From: an uncultured Barnesiella sp.
GTDB taxonomy: Bacteria; Bacteroidota; Bacteroidia; Bacteroidales; Barnesiellaceae
Length of the DNA stretch: 56,444 nucleotides
Direction: 5' to 3'
NCBI GenBank assembly: GCA_944320015.1
Contig: CALUFO010000015.1
Span: forward strand, 1 to 56,444
Shown here: one piece after another, positions 1 through 9,085 of the stretch
How positions within the stretch are numbered: the first letter of the stretch is position 1
Layout: each line of letters starts with the position of its first letter
Program-made: the position numbers and the translations under genes
The notes under the pieces: generated by a model
The model's database searches: none
Told to the model about the DNA's origin: nothing
Seen by the model: the letters and a program-made list of their open reading frames with translations, nothing else

Positions 1-48
1 TTCCCGGAGACTTCCTGCTCCGGTAAAAAGTAATGTGGTCATCTTTTT

Positions 49-92
49 CTATAATAAAACAAAGAGACCGCCCAAAAGAGATTTTGGGTCGG
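49..92 (-). terminator. Rho-independent terminator after asd
   Basis: Inverted repeat CCGCCCAAAA (68-77) / TTTTGGG plus CGG (82-92) around a GAGA loop, with one bulged T. Read on the minus strand it is followed by a T-rich run (about 49-67), and it sits about 50 bases beyond the asd stop. Confidence 0.6.
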
Positions 93-139
93 CCTCGTAT
101 TCTATCATATCGTCACCGAGGCTGTTTCAAGGGTATGCC

Positions 140-1144
140 CTATTTGGCATGCTCCAGCAAGTACTCGGCGATCTGCACGGCGTTCAAAGCCGCCCCTTTC
201 TTGATTTGGTCGCTCACCGTCCAGAAAGTCAAACCATTGGGATTGGAAATATCGGCACGGATACGGCCCACATATACCGGATCGTGACCCGCTTTTTCCA
301 ACGGCATAGGATATATTCGATTCGAGGGATCATCTTCCAACACGACTCCTTTCGCATGGGCAAACGCCTCGCGAGCCTCGGCCACCGAAACGGGACGTTC
401 AGTCTCCACCCAAATGGCCTCTGAGTGAGCCCGCATCACCGGCACACGCACACAAGTAGCGCTCACCGCAATATCGGAGTGCATGATTTTGCGGGTCTCG
501 TTGTACATCTTCATTTCCTCTTTGGTGTACAAATTATCGGTAAAGACATCGACCTGAGGAATCAAATTATAAGCCAACTGGTAAAAAAACTTCTCCACGG
601 TGGGAGCCTCGCCGGCCACAAGCTGTTCATACTGCTTTTTCAATTCGGCCATAGCCGACGCTCCGGCGCCACTGGCAGCCTGATAGGTAGCCACATGCAC
701 TCTCTTAATATGAGAAATCGATTCAATCGCTTGAAGAGCGACTACCATTTGAATCGTAGTACAGTTGGGATTGGCGATAATTCCACGGGGACGCACAAAT
801 GCGTCGTCGCCGTTCACTTCGGGAACCACCAAAGGCACATCGTCGTCCATGCGGAATGCGCTCGAATTGTCGATCATGATAGCTCCATACCGGGTTATTG
901 TCTCGGCAAACTCTTTTGATGTCCCGGCGCCGGCCGACGTAAAGGCTATGTCCACGCCCTTAAAATCGTCATTGTGTTTCAGCTCCTTGACAACAATCTG
1001 TTTACCTCGGAAGGCATATTCACGTCCAGCACTGCGAGAAGACCCGAACAACAGCAATTCGTCGATCGGGAAATTCCGCTCTTCCAAAACTCTCAGGAAC
1101 TCTTGTCCGACAGCGCCACTGGCGCCCACAATAGCGACTTTCAT
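140..1144 (-). CDS. asd: Aspartate-semialdehyde dehydrogenase
   Basis: Reduces aspartyl phosphate to aspartate semialdehyde with NADPH, the branch point to lysine/diaminopimelate, threonine and methionine; cytoplasmic. The 334-residue protein has the family's usual length. It opens with the nucleotide-binding loop GASGAVG (residues 7-13) and has the NPNCTT active-site segment with the catalytic cysteine at Cys128. The ATG at 1144 is the first codon before the Rossmann strand MKVAIVGA. The gene stands alone on the minus strand, divergent from the antiporter at 1380, with its own TATATTTG element at 1206-1213 and a terminator beyond its stop. Nothing is truncated or odd. Identification rests on the full-length match to the family pattern. 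Confidence 0.96.
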   Translation of the reverse strand: MKVAIVGASGAVGQEFLRVLEERNFPIDELLLFGSSRSAGREYAFRGKQIVVKELKHNDDFKGVDIAFTSAGAGTSKEFAETITRYGAIMIDNSSAFRMDDDVPLVVPEVNGDDAFVRPRGIIANPNCTTIQMVVALQAIESISHIKRVHVATYQAASGAGASAMAELKKQYEQLVAGEAPTVEKFFYQLAYNLIPQVDVFTDNLYTKEEMKMYNETRKIMHSDIAVSATCVRVPVMRAHSEAIWVETERPVSVAEAREAFAHAKGVVLEDDPSNRIYPMPLEKAGHDPVYVGRIRADISNPNGLTFWTVSDQIKKGAALNAVQIAEYLLEHAK

Positions 1145-1205
1145 CTTCTTTTCTTTATAATTTTATTTGGGAATCCAATTTATTCCGAAATTCTAAAAAT
1201 CGGTG

Positions 1206-1240
1206 CAAATATACAACTATTTAGCTGATTTTATAACAAA
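1206..1240 (-). promoter_or_regulatory. Promoter of asd (TAnnTTTG type)
   Basis: On the minus strand, TATATTTG (1206-1213) is a perfect Bacteroidota -7 element. A TTTG at 1237-1240 may serve as the -33 element, but the 23-base spacing is a little long. Confidence 0.5.
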
Positions 1241-1310
1241 ACGAACAAATTATATTATTCTTCCTGTATTTTCGTCATAGCTACAATCTCAAAATAGAAG
1301 CTCCAAAATT

Positions 1311-1342
1311 TTTGCAAGAGATAACTTTTATTACTATTTTTG
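1311..1342 (+). promoter_or_regulatory. Promoter of the first antiporter gene
   Basis: TTTG (1311-1314), 20 bases, TATTTTTG (1335-1342): both elements and the spacing match the Bacteroidota consensus. It lies 38 bases before the ATG at 1380 and is divergent from the asd promoter. Confidence 0.7.
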
Positions 1343-1379
1343 TTGCAGATTATTGTTTCCCAGTTAAAATTTCAGGGTT

Positions 1380-3533
1380 ATGGGCGGCATTACAGTTCTA
1401 CCTATCGAGAATCCGGTATTGATATTCTTCATCGTACTGGTTATTATCTTATTAGCCCCTATTCTCCTCAATCGTATCCGCATACCTCACATCATCGGGC
1501 TAATCATCGCCGGTATCATTGTGGGGCCCAACGGGCTCAATTTGTTGGCACGAGACAGCAGTTTCGAGATTTTCGGCAATGTGGGGATTCTTTACCTTAT
1601 GTTTCTGGCCGGACTCGAAATCGACATGTATGATTTCAAGAAAAGCAAGAAAGACGGCATCATATTCGGGCTTTACACCTTTCTCGTCCCCATGATTTTG
1701 GGGACGGTAATCAGCTACTATACCCTGCATCTCGACTTGATGACCTCTATCCTACTGGCAAGTATGTATGCGTCGCACACACTCATCGCCTATCCCATCA
1801 TCAGCCGATACGGGATCTCCCGTTGCCGGGCGGTTCCCATCACGATTGCGGGGACTATCTTTACCGTGCTGGGCGCCCTAATCATTTTGGCCGTCATATC
1901 GGGTATGGTGCGAGGCGATCTGACCGAATTCTTCTGGCTCAGGCTGTCGGTCAATATCGCTATTTACAGCGTGGCCATCCTTTACATTTATCCCCGTCTC
2001 ACCCGCTGGTTTTTCAAAAACTTCAACGACAACGTCACCCAATTCATCTTCATACTCGCACTTGTCTTTCTCGCCTCCTACATGGCGCAAGTCATCGGGT
2101 TGGAAGCCATCTTGGGCGCGTTTTTCGCCGGTATCGTTCTCAACCGATTCATTCCCAACGTATCGCCGTTGATGAATCGCCTCGAATTTGTAGGTAACGC
2201 ACTTTTCATTCCCTACTTCCTCATCGGAGTGGGCATGCTCATCGACCTAAGAGTTATTTTCAGTGGTACCGAAACCCTCATCGTAGCCATAAACATGTCG
2301 GTCGTAGCCACTGTGTGCAAATGGCTTGCGGCGTGGTTTACCCAAAAAAGCTGCCGTATGACCAAACTCGACCGACAACTTATCTTCGGCCTCAGTAACG
2401 CGCAAGCGGCAGCGACTTTGGCCGCAGTCATCATCGGCCACGACATCGGACTATTCGGCGAAGAGATTCTCAACGGAACTATCGTGATGATTCTCGTAAC
2501 GTGTATCATCAGTTCGCTCGTCACCGAGAAAGCGGCTCGCCGCATGGTTATCGAAATACAAAACAACGAACCGACAAACTACAAGTCGCCCATACAAAAC
2601 GAGCGGATACTTATACCCGTGGCAAACCCCGACACAATCGAGAACCTCATCAATCTGGCCCTGCTGCTAAAATCGCCCCAGCGAAACTCAACACTCTATG
2701 CCCTGCATGTGACCGACGATGAGAAAAAAAGCAACTTCTTCTCGCAATCGTTACTCGAACAGGCCGGGAAAATAGCCTCGTCGGCCGACACGAAACTGGA
2801 ACCTATCGCCCGATATGACATGAACATCACCAGCGGTATTATCCATACCATGAAGGAGAAAAACATCTCGGAGGTCGTACTCGGGTTACACCGCAAAGCC
2901 AACATCGTCGACACCTTCTTCGGCGCGAAAATCGAGTCGCTGCTGAAAAACACCAATAAGATGATTCTCATCTCGAAGTGTGTCAACCCCATCAACACCA
3001 TTACCCGCATCGTTATCGCCGTTCCCCGCAAAGCCGAATACGAAACCGGCTTCGCCCGTTGGATAGACCGAGTGGCCAACATGGCCAAGCAAATCGGCTG
3101 CCGTGCCATATTTTATGCCTATGCCGAAACGATTCCTTATTTGAAAGCGCGCCTACGAGCCGGACGTTACAATATCCGCAATGAGTTTGAAGTCGTGGAA
3201 AGCTGGGACGACATCCTGCTCCTCGCCAACGTCGTTCTCGACGACGACCTGTTCATTGTCGTGAGCGCAAGACCCACCTCGGTGTCGTTCAACTCCGACG
3301 CCGACAACATACCGGCTTTCCTTTCGAGATATTTCGCCAACAACAACCTAATCGTTCTATATCCCGAGCAATTTGGAACAGCCGAACCTGCACCCTCCTC
3401 ATTTATCGAGCCCCTGTCGCACGACATGCTCAGCCATACCGAGATATTGGGCATCGAAAAGATTTTCCGCCAGCTCATCGCCTATAAAAAACGGTGGACC
3501 CATCGTAACCGCAAGAAAAAGATAGACCTGTAA
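1380..3533 (+). CDS. CPA2-type cation:proton antiporter with USP-like C-terminal half (paralogue 1)
   Basis: Predicted inner-membrane monovalent cation/proton exchanger. Residues 1-400 form about 12 hydrophobic segments with CPA2-family landmarks (IPHIIGLIIAG near 35-45, FLAGLE near 75-80, FGLSNAQAAATLAA near 340). Residues 415-710 are soluble and resemble two tandem universal-stress-protein domains, which in this family act as regulatory modules. The gene is monocistronic with its own promoter. A close full-length paralogue lies at 16578-18710. In the helix where the paralogue reads TAITDSLTLL, this copy reads TIFTVLGALI, so the aspartate is replaced by Val163. That acidic residue is normally part of the ion-binding site, so this copy may exchange by an altered mechanism, act as a channel or sensor, or be inactive (inference). 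The substrate ion cannot be told from sequence. Confidence 0.88.
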   Translation: MGGITVLPIENPVLIFFIVLVIILLAPILLNRIRIPHIIGLIIAGIIVGPNGLNLLARDSSFEIFGNVGILYLMFLAGLEIDMYDFKKSKKDGIIFGLYTFLVPMILGTVISYYTLHLDLMTSILLASMYASHTLIAYPIISRYGISRCRAVPITIAGTIFTVLGALIILAVISGMVRGDLTEFFWLRLSVNIAIYSVAILYIYPRLTRWFFKNFNDNVTQFIFILALVFLASYMAQVIGLEAILGAFFAGIVLNRFIPNVSPLMNRLEFVGNALFIPYFLIGVGMLIDLRVIFSGTETLIVAINMSVVATVCKWLAAWFTQKSCRMTKLDRQLIFGLSNAQAAATLAAVIIGHDIGLFGEEILNGTIVMILVTCIISSLVTEKAARRMVIEIQNNEPTNYKSPIQNERILIPVANPDTIENLINLALLLKSPQRNSTLYALHVTDDEKKSNFFSQSLLEQAGKIASSADTKLEPIARYDMNITSGIIHTMKEKNISEVVLGLHRKANIVDTFFGAKIESLLKNTNKMILISKCVNPINTITRIVIAVPRKAEYETGFARWIDRVANMAKQIGCRAIFYAYAETIPYLKARLRAGRYNIRNEFEVVESWDDILLLANVVLDDDLFIVVSARPTSVSFNSDADNIPAFLSRYFANNNLIVLYPEQFGTAEPAPSSFIEPLSHDMLSHTEILGIEKIFRQLIAYKKRWTHRNRKKKIDL

Positions 3534-3618
3534 GGCTATCCCTCCGTTCTCTTCTGCATCGGATAACATATGAGGAGCTTGCGCAACTGTGAAGTTCACC
3601 CCGCCAAGGATAAAAAAG

Positions 3619-3652
3619 AAAAAGGGAAAGACCTTGCGATCCTTCCCTTTTT
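3619..3652. terminator. Bidirectional terminator between antiporter 1 and HU
   Basis: AAAAAGGGAA (3619-3628) pairs perfectly with TTCCCTTTTT (3643-3652). A-tract and T-tract flank the G/C core, so it can stop both the rightward antiporter transcript and the leftward HU transcript, which converge here. Confidence 0.75.
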
Positions 3653-3673
3653 ATGCCGTCATAAAATAAATGC

Positions 3674-3946
3674 TTATTTTACTTTGTCTGCCAATTCAGC
3701 GCCGGCTTTGAATTTAACCACTTTCTTAGCAGCGATAGTGATTTTTTGTTTGGTAGCAGGGTTAATACCAGTGCGAGCAGCTTTTTCGGCAACACCGAAT
3801 GTTCCGAATCCGATAAGCGCAACTTTGTCGCCTTTAACCAAAGATTCCGAAACAGCATCTACAAAAGCTTCCAATGCTTTCTTAGCATCAACTTTGCTCA
3901 ATCCGGCTTTTTCTGCCATGGCATTGATCAATTCAGTCTTGTTCAT
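3674..3946 (-). CDS. HU-family histone-like DNA-binding protein
   Basis: Small dimeric nucleoid protein that bends and compacts DNA. At 90 residues it has the exact family length. The N-terminal helices (MNKTELINAMAEKAGLS) are followed by the saddle motif GFGTFGV (46-52) and the DNA-intercalating arm with Arg59, Gly60 and the conserved Asn-Pro at 62-63. The C-terminus is lysine-rich. It is transcribed alone from a textbook promoter at 3997-4027 and ends at a bidirectional terminator. Bacteroidales carry several HU paralogues; this one looks like the housekeeping HU-alpha/beta type rather than IHF. Confidence 0.95.
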   Translation of the reverse strand: MNKTELINAMAEKAGLSKVDAKKALEAFVDAVSESLVKGDKVALIGFGTFGVAEKAARTGINPATKQKITIAAKKVVKFKAGAELADKVK

Positions 3947-3996
3947 AACATGTATAATTTAAAGTTAAGTAAATAATCTCCATGAAGAGCAGTACG

Positions 3997-4027
3997 CAAA
4001 TGTAAAGATTAAAATGAAATACTGCAA
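3997..4027 (-). promoter_or_regulatory. Promoter of the HU gene
   Basis: On the minus strand: TTG (4025-4027), exactly 20 bases, TACATTTG (3997-4004). One of the cleanest promoters in the window, consistent with an abundant nucleoid protein. Confidence 0.75.
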
Positions 4028-4083
4028 ACAATAAAGTAAAAAAATATAATAAAAGCCTCGAATTTATAATATAAGCACAGCAC

Positions 4084-4117
4084 ATTTGACTAAATACTCG
4101 AAAAATCACTATTTTTG
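4084..4117 (+). promoter_or_regulatory. Promoter of the rhomboid-EEP-peptidase run
   Basis: TATTTTTG at 4110-4117 matches the -7 consensus. TTTG at 4084-4087 is a possible -33 element at 22 bases. It gives a leader of about 75 bases before the ATG at 4197. Confidence 0.5.
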
Positions 4118-4196
4118 CTCGCAAAATCAGGGCTTAATCAATTTTATAGTCCATACTGTAAAAGGATTATCCCACACTAAGAAAGAACGTATTTAT

Positions 4197-4895
4197 ATGC
4201 AAAACAGATCTTTTTTCGGATCGATACCGCCGGTCACGCTCAATTTGATTATCATCAACTTCATCGTGTGGTTGGCGGCATTGACCTTGCCCAAAATCGC
4301 CGGCATAGACCTGAACTACCGGTTGGGGCTGCACTATTTCGAAGCCGACGATTTCAATGCGATACAGCTGATCACCTATATGTTTCTCCACGATACCAAC
4401 AGTATCGACCATATTTTTTTCAACATGTTCTCGGTTTTCATGTTCGGTAGAACGCTCGAAGCCGTGTGGGGAGGCAAACGATTTCTGTTTTACTACATCA
4501 CGACCGGTGTAGGTGCGGCTTTGACACAAGAGATAGCTTGGTACTTCGAGTTGCATTCGGCCATCGCGCCAATTGCCGACCAACTGGGGTGGGAGCAAAC
4601 ATCTCGCCTATTCAACCAGTTTGTCACCGTAGGCGCCTCAGGTGCCGCATTTGGTATCCTGCTGGCGTTCGGCATGCTCTTCCCCAATGCTCCGCTCTTT
4701 ATCATATTCATTCCCATACCCATCAAGGCAAAGTACTTCGTGATCTTCTACGGACTCCTCGAATTGGTATTCGGGATCAGCGGAACCATGAGCAGCGTGG
4801 CACACTTCGCTCACTTGGGCGGTATGCTCTTCGGGTTCTTCTTAATTCGTTATTGGAAAAAGAAAGGAATAGGCGGTGGCGGCTTCTATTATTGA
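4197..4895 (+). CDS. Rhomboid-family intramembrane serine protease (first of tandem pair)
   Basis: Membrane protease that cleaves substrates within or next to the bilayer. The 232-residue protein has six hydrophobic segments. It carries the catalytic serine in GASGAAFG (Ser148) and the catalytic histidine in HFAHLGG (His206), with the conserved HIFFNMF segment near residue 72. I chose the ATG at 4197 because the open frame upstream of it starts before the promoter element at 4110-4117. Its last 20 bases overlap the start of the next rhomboid gene. The overlap implies translational coupling of the two proteases. Substrates are unknown. Confidence 0.9.
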   Translation: MQNRSFFGSIPPVTLNLIIINFIVWLAALTLPKIAGIDLNYRLGLHYFEADDFNAIQLITYMFLHDTNSIDHIFFNMFSVFMFGRTLEAVWGGKRFLFYYITTGVGAALTQEIAWYFELHSAIAPIADQLGWEQTSRLFNQFVTVGASGAAFGILLAFGMLFPNAPLFIIFIPIPIKAKYFVIFYGLLELVFGISGTMSSVAHFAHLGGMLFGFFLIRYWKKKGIGGGGFYY

Positions 4896-5784
4896 CTCTC
4901 TCAAACAGCAGTTCAAGCAAGGCTCTATACTACTGCGCCTCATCTACATAAACGTAGCCGTATTTATACTGCTGCGCTTGGCTTGTGTGATCCTGATGTT
5001 ATTCAACCTCGACGGCTCGATTATATTCCCGTTCATCGAAATGCCGTCGGCGCCCTACGAGTTCATCACCCACCCGTGGACGTTGCTCACCTACATGTTT
5101 GTGCATTACGATGTGTGGCACATACTCTTCAACATGCTGTGGTTCTATTGGTTCGGTCAAATATTCCTAATGGCTTTCGGCGAAAAACAGATGGTAGGGC
5201 TGTATTTATTAGGCGGCGTCGCAGGCGCGCTGCTATACCTACTCTCGTATAACCTCTTCCCCTATTTCGAAGGGAAACAAAGCCTCATGTGCGGAGCGTC
5301 GGCCTCGATTATCGCCATCGTCGTGGCGACCGCATTCCGCATGCCCAACTATAAAATCAATCTTCTTTTCCTCGGTGCCATACCGCTGAAATACATCGCT
5401 ATCGTTACCATTATCATCGATCTGCTCAGCGTCACATCGTCCAACGGAGGTGGCCACATAGCCCACCTCGGAGGCGCCTTGCTCGGATACTGGTTCGTTG
5501 CACGCTGGGAAAAAGGCAAAGACATCACCGCCCCCATCAACCGGCTTATCGACCGAATTGTCACCGCTTTCAAACCTCGCCCCCGGATACGCATTTCACG
5601 GCCTTCGGCTCGACGAAGCTCAACCCACACATCGACCCGCCCCGAAACCGACATGGAATACCGTTCCCGCAAGAAAAGAGAAAGCGACGAAATAGACGCC
5701 ATTCTCGATAAAATCAAACATTCGGGATATACCTCGCTCTCGGCCGAAGAGAAAAAAAGACTTTTCGAGGCCGGGAAAAAATAG
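4876..5784 (+). CDS. Rhomboid-family protease with C-terminal DUF6576-like tail (second of tandem pair)
   Basis: A second rhomboid, 302 residues, starting with GTG at 4876 inside the end of the upstream gene (20-base overlap) behind a purine-rich stretch. The membrane core (about 20-210) keeps Ser142 in CGASASI and His197 in GGHIAHLGG. The usual GxSG is GASA here, so the residue after the serine is changed. Residues 215-270 form a basic, proline/serine-rich linker. The end (about 272-302, EIDAILDKIKHSGY...LSAEEKKRLFEAGKK) matches the short helical domain that often ends Bacteroidota rhomboids. It is probably active, possibly with different selectivity from its partner. The EEP gene starts 7 bases after its stop. 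Confidence 0.9.
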   Translation: MAASIIDSLKQQFKQGSILLRLIYINVAVFILLRLACVILMLFNLDGSIIFPFIEMPSAPYEFITHPWTLLTYMFVHYDVWHILFNMLWFYWFGQIFLMAFGEKQMVGLYLLGGVAGALLYLLSYNLFPYFEGKQSLMCGASASIIAIVVATAFRMPNYKINLLFLGAIPLKYIAIVTIIIDLLSVTSSNGGGHIAHLGGALLGYWFVARWEKGKDITAPINRLIDRIVTAFKPRPRIRISRPSARRSSTHTSTRPETDMEYRSRKKRESDEIDAILDKIKHSGYTSLSAEEKKRLFEAGKK

Positions 5785-5791
5785 CAGCAAG

Positions 5792-6868
5792 ATGAAACAC
5801 ATCGTCAAAGTCATATTGCTTTTGCTGAATGCTCTGTGGGGGATTCTGCTCATCATGGGAGCCTACTCGGCCTACTGCCCCACCCGCATAGGCGTGTTGC
5901 TCGAACTTTTGTTTCCTTTGACACTCTTCATTTGCATCATATTCCTTTTTATTTGGCTCGCTTTCAATCCCCGGTATATTTGGGTTCCGGTTGTGGCGTT
6001 GGTGTTTTCTTGGGGAGGAATCGCCCGATATTGCCCCATACACAAGTCGCAACACCCCGACGACGCTCGACCCGGGTTTACCTTGATGACCTACAATACC
6101 TATTTCTTCCTCGACTACGAAGGCGCAGAGACTCCGCAAAATCGCACACTTTCGCATATCCTTTCACAAAATGCCGACATCGTCTGTTTACAAGAAAGCC
6201 AATCTCTGGCTTGGCCAAGCCCCGGCTTGAAAATACTGCAAAACCAAATCGACAGCATACACGCGCGATACCCATACCGTATCCCCACCGAACACGGATT
6301 GAATTTCCTCTCGAAATATCCAGCCGAATTACTGTTCGACACGATCTACTCCGAGTCGAGCTCAGTCGCTATTTACCGGGTTGAGATAGACCACCAAGAA
6401 GTCACGATTGTCAATCAGCATATGGAGTCTATCGGGCTTACCCAAACCGACAAAGAGCTCTATCACGAAATGACTGCCCGTCCCAATACCGACTACCTCG
6501 GCGAAGTTAAAAAACACCTGCTCTCCAAACTCGTAAAAGCGGCCTCGGCTCGTAACCGGCAAGCCGACATCACCGCTCAAAAAATAGAAGATACCCCCGG
6601 CAACATGATCGTCTGCGGCGACTTCAACGATTCTCCCCTTTCCTACTCTGTGCGTCGATTCAGCCGTATGGGATTCCGCAACGCATACAACGAGTTGGGG
6701 TTAGGGCCCGGTATCACTTACCATGCCAACCGCTTCTGGTTCCGCATCGACCACATGCTCTACAAGGGCGACATGGAAGCCCAATGGCTCACGAGGATAC
6801 GCAACAAAAGTTCCGACCATTACCCGCTTGTCGCTCGGTTCATCTGGGAAAAACACGACAATCATTAA
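5792..6868 (+). CDS. Membrane-anchored endonuclease/exonuclease/phosphatase (EEP) family protein
   Basis: Predicted metal-dependent phosphodiesterase or phosphatase facing the periplasm. Residues 1-80 hold two or three hydrophobic segments. The EEP fold follows with its usual landmarks: Asn102 in TYNT, Glu135 in CLQES, the GDFND motif at 276-280 and the Asp342-His343 pair in SSDHYP. The family spans nucleases, sphingomyelinases and inositol phosphatases, so the substrate cannot be assigned. It is common in Bacteroidota directly downstream of rhomboids; here the spacing is 7 bases, so co-translation with the two rhomboids is likely. Length (358) is normal for the membrane-anchored form. Confidence 0.88.
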   Translation: MKHIVKVILLLLNALWGILLIMGAYSAYCPTRIGVLLELLFPLTLFICIIFLFIWLAFNPRYIWVPVVALVFSWGGIARYCPIHKSQHPDDARPGFTLMTYNTYFFLDYEGAETPQNRTLSHILSQNADIVCLQESQSLAWPSPGLKILQNQIDSIHARYPYRIPTEHGLNFLSKYPAELLFDTIYSESSSVAIYRVEIDHQEVTIVNQHMESIGLTQTDKELYHEMTARPNTDYLGEVKKHLLSKLVKAASARNRQADITAQKIEDTPGNMIVCGDFNDSPLSYSVRRFSRMGFRNAYNELGLGPGITYHANRFWFRIDHMLYKGDMEAQWLTRIRNKSSDHYPLVARFIWEKHDNH

Positions 6869-6886
6869 CACATAAATATTAATCTC

Positions 6887-8977
6887 ATGAAAAAACTTTT
6901 AGTCACGTCATTAGCTTGTTTTATGATGATTTCTTGCAGTCAAAAAGAAAATCCGCTCCTTGGCGAGTTCGACACGCCATTTGGAGTTCCGCCTTTCGAA
7001 CAAATCAAGCCGGAGCACTACATGCCCGCTTTTGAAGAGGCTATCCGTCAACACGACGCCGAAATCGAGGCCATCGTGGCCAACCCCGAAGCCCCGACTT
7101 TCAAAAACACAATCGAGCCGCTCGAATTCAGCGGTATGCTACTGACTCGTATAAACCTGATATTCAGCAGTCTCACCGAAGCCGAGACCAACGACGAGCT
7201 GCAAGCTATTGCCAAAGAAATCTCGCCGAGATTGACCGAGCACTACGACAACATTTCGCTCAATCCCGGCTTGTTCGCCCGCATTAAAACCGTATATGAA
7301 AACCGTGAAAACGAAGGTCTTGACCCCGAGCAAATGAAAGTCCTCGAAAACCACTATAAAGATTTCGTACGCGCCGGAGCCCTGCTCTCCGAAGCCGACA
7401 AAGACTCCCTGCGCGAAATCAACAAAGAATTGGCCATGCTCTCGATACAGTACGGCGATAACGCCTTGGCCGAATCGAACGCTTTCCAACTGGTCATCGA
7501 CAATAAAGCCGATCTCGCCGGGCTGCCCGAAGCCGTAATTACCGCCGCTGCCGACGAAGCCGCCGCCCGCGACATGGCCGGGAAATGGGTATTTACCCTC
7601 GACGCCCCCAGCCGCATTCCCTTCTTGCAATATGCCGACAACCGGGAATTGCGCGAGAAAGTGTACAAAGCCTATGTCAACAAAGCCGACAACGACAACG
7701 AGCACGACAACAAAGCCATTGTCTCGAAAATGGTCAACCTCCGATTGAAAAAAGCCCATCTCATGGGATTCGAAACTTATGCCGACTTTGCCCTCGACGA
7801 CCGCATGGCAAAAACCGATGAAAACGTGAACAACCTCATCGACCGTGTGTGGAGCGCCGCAATCCCCCGAGCCAAAGAAGAGGTGGCCGATATGCAAAAA
7901 ATTATCGACGCCGAAGGCGGCGCGTTCAAACTCGCCCCGTGGGACTGGTGGTACTATGCCGAGAAAGTGCGCAAAGCCAAATACGACCTCAACGAAGATG
8001 AGTTGAAACCCTATTTCAGCCTCGACAACGTGCGCGAAGGAGCTTTCATGGTCGCCAATAAACTCTATGGAATCACAATCACCGAACTCGAAAACATGCC
8101 GGTATATCACCCCGACGTACGGGCTTTTGAAGTGAAAGACGCCGACGGCAAACATTTGGCCGTATTCTATACCGACTACTTCCCCCGTCCCGGCAAACGC
8201 GCCGGCGCATGGATGTACAACTTCCGTGAATCTTATGTGCAAGACGGAAACGAGGTGCGCCCCGTTGTATATAATGTCGCCAACTTTACCAAACCGACAG
8301 CCGACACACCCTCGCTGCTCACCATCGACGAAGTACAAACCCTCTTCCACGAGTTTGGCCATGCCCTGCACGGCATGCTCACCCGTTGCCACTATCCGTC
8401 GGTGAGCGGAACCAACGTGGCCCGCGACTTCGTGGAACTTCCTTCGCAAATCAACGAGCATTGGGCCACACACCCCGAGGTGTTGAAACTCTATGCCAAA
8501 CATTACCAAACTGGCGAAATAATCCCCGACTCCCTCATCGAGAAAATGGAGGCTGCCGCTAAATTCAATCAAGGTTTCGCCACGACCGAATTTCTCGCCG
8601 CCGCCATTCTCGATATGCGTTGGCACGAAATCGACGAAGCCAAAGATTATGACGTGCGCCAATTCGAGAAAGAGGTGGCACAATCCATCGGACTCATCGA
8701 CGAAATCACCTACCGCTATCGCAGCACCTATTTCTCGCACATTTTCACCAACGACTATTGTGCCGGATATTATAGCTACGTTTGGGCCGAAGTCCTCGAT
8801 GCCGACGCATTCGACGCATTCATCGAACATGGCATCTTCGACCCTGCCACGGCCAAGGCGTTCCGTGAGAATATTCTCGAAAAAGGAGGTAGCGAAGACC
8901 CCATGGCCCTCTACCGTCAATTCCGAGGAGCCGACCCCAACCCCGACGCTCTGCTGCGTAATCGTGGTTTGAAATAA
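6887..8977 (+). CDS. dcp: M3-family zinc metallopeptidase, peptidyl-dipeptidase Dcp-like lipoprotein
   Basis: Oligopeptide-degrading zinc peptidase, probably releasing C-terminal dipeptides from short peptides in the periplasm. The 696 residues match the Dcp subgroup in length. The N-terminus is a lipoprotein signal (MKKLLVTSLACFMMISC, lipid cysteine Cys17), which sets it apart from the cytoplasmic E. coli enzyme. The zinc site HEFGHALHG is at about residues 488-496 (His488, Glu489, His492), followed by the usual downstream Glu region with VARDFVELPSQ. It starts 18 bases after the EEP gene and probably ends the rhomboid-EEP-peptidase run; a hairpin follows its stop. Confidence 0.92.
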   Translation: MKKLLVTSLACFMMISCSQKENPLLGEFDTPFGVPPFEQIKPEHYMPAFEEAIRQHDAEIEAIVANPEAPTFKNTIEPLEFSGMLLTRINLIFSSLTEAETNDELQAIAKEISPRLTEHYDNISLNPGLFARIKTVYENRENEGLDPEQMKVLENHYKDFVRAGALLSEADKDSLREINKELAMLSIQYGDNALAESNAFQLVIDNKADLAGLPEAVITAAADEAAARDMAGKWVFTLDAPSRIPFLQYADNRELREKVYKAYVNKADNDNEHDNKAIVSKMVNLRLKKAHLMGFETYADFALDDRMAKTDENVNNLIDRVWSAAIPRAKEEVADMQKIIDAEGGAFKLAPWDWWYYAEKVRKAKYDLNEDELKPYFSLDNVREGAFMVANKLYGITITELENMPVYHPDVRAFEVKDADGKHLAVFYTDYFPRPGKRAGAWMYNFRESYVQDGNEVRPVVYNVANFTKPTADTPSLLTIDEVQTLFHEFGHALHGMLTRCHYPSVSGTNVARDFVELPSQINEHWATHPEVLKLYAKHYQTGEIIPDSLIEKMEAAAKFNQGFATTEFLAAAILDMRWHEIDEAKDYDVRQFEKEVAQSIGLIDEITYRYRSTYFSHIFTNDYCAGYYSYVWAEVLDADAFDAFIEHGIFDPATAKAFRENILEKGGSEDPMALYRQFRGADPNPDALLRNRGLK

Positions 8978-9006
8978 CCCCGAACGGTTTGTTCACCAAC
9001 TCATAC

Positions 9007-9036
9007 AAGGGCTGTCCGTATTGTGGGGCAGCCTTT
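9007..9036 (+). terminator. Hairpin terminator after the M3 peptidase gene
   Basis: An 11-pair stem (9007-9017 with 9026-9036, two G-T wobbles) follows the stop at 8977. The T-run is only three bases, so termination may be partial. Its right arm overlaps the -33 element of the next promoter. Confidence 0.5.
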
Positions 9037-9066
9037 GTCATATTCAACCAATTTGTTCTATCTTTG
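9034..9066 (+). promoter_or_regulatory. Promoter of the acyltransferase gene
   Basis: TTTG (9034-9037), 21 bases, TATCTTTG (9059-9066). The ATG at 9086 follows after 19 bases. It shows that the acyltransferase gene has its own transcript. Confidence 0.7.
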
Positions 9067-9085
9067 CACCATCAACCCCAAAAGA

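Noticed and set aside
1-33. Possible last eleven codons of a plus-strand gene (ending GKK-stop)
   Set aside because: Too short to support; a CCGGAG/CTCCGG repeat overlaps it and no frame can be identified from so little sequence.
7139-8920. 593-codon minus-strand frame opposite the M3 peptidase
   Set aside because: Shadow of the peptidase coding strand; Phe/Gly/Val-rich without domain structure, promoter or ribosome-binding site.
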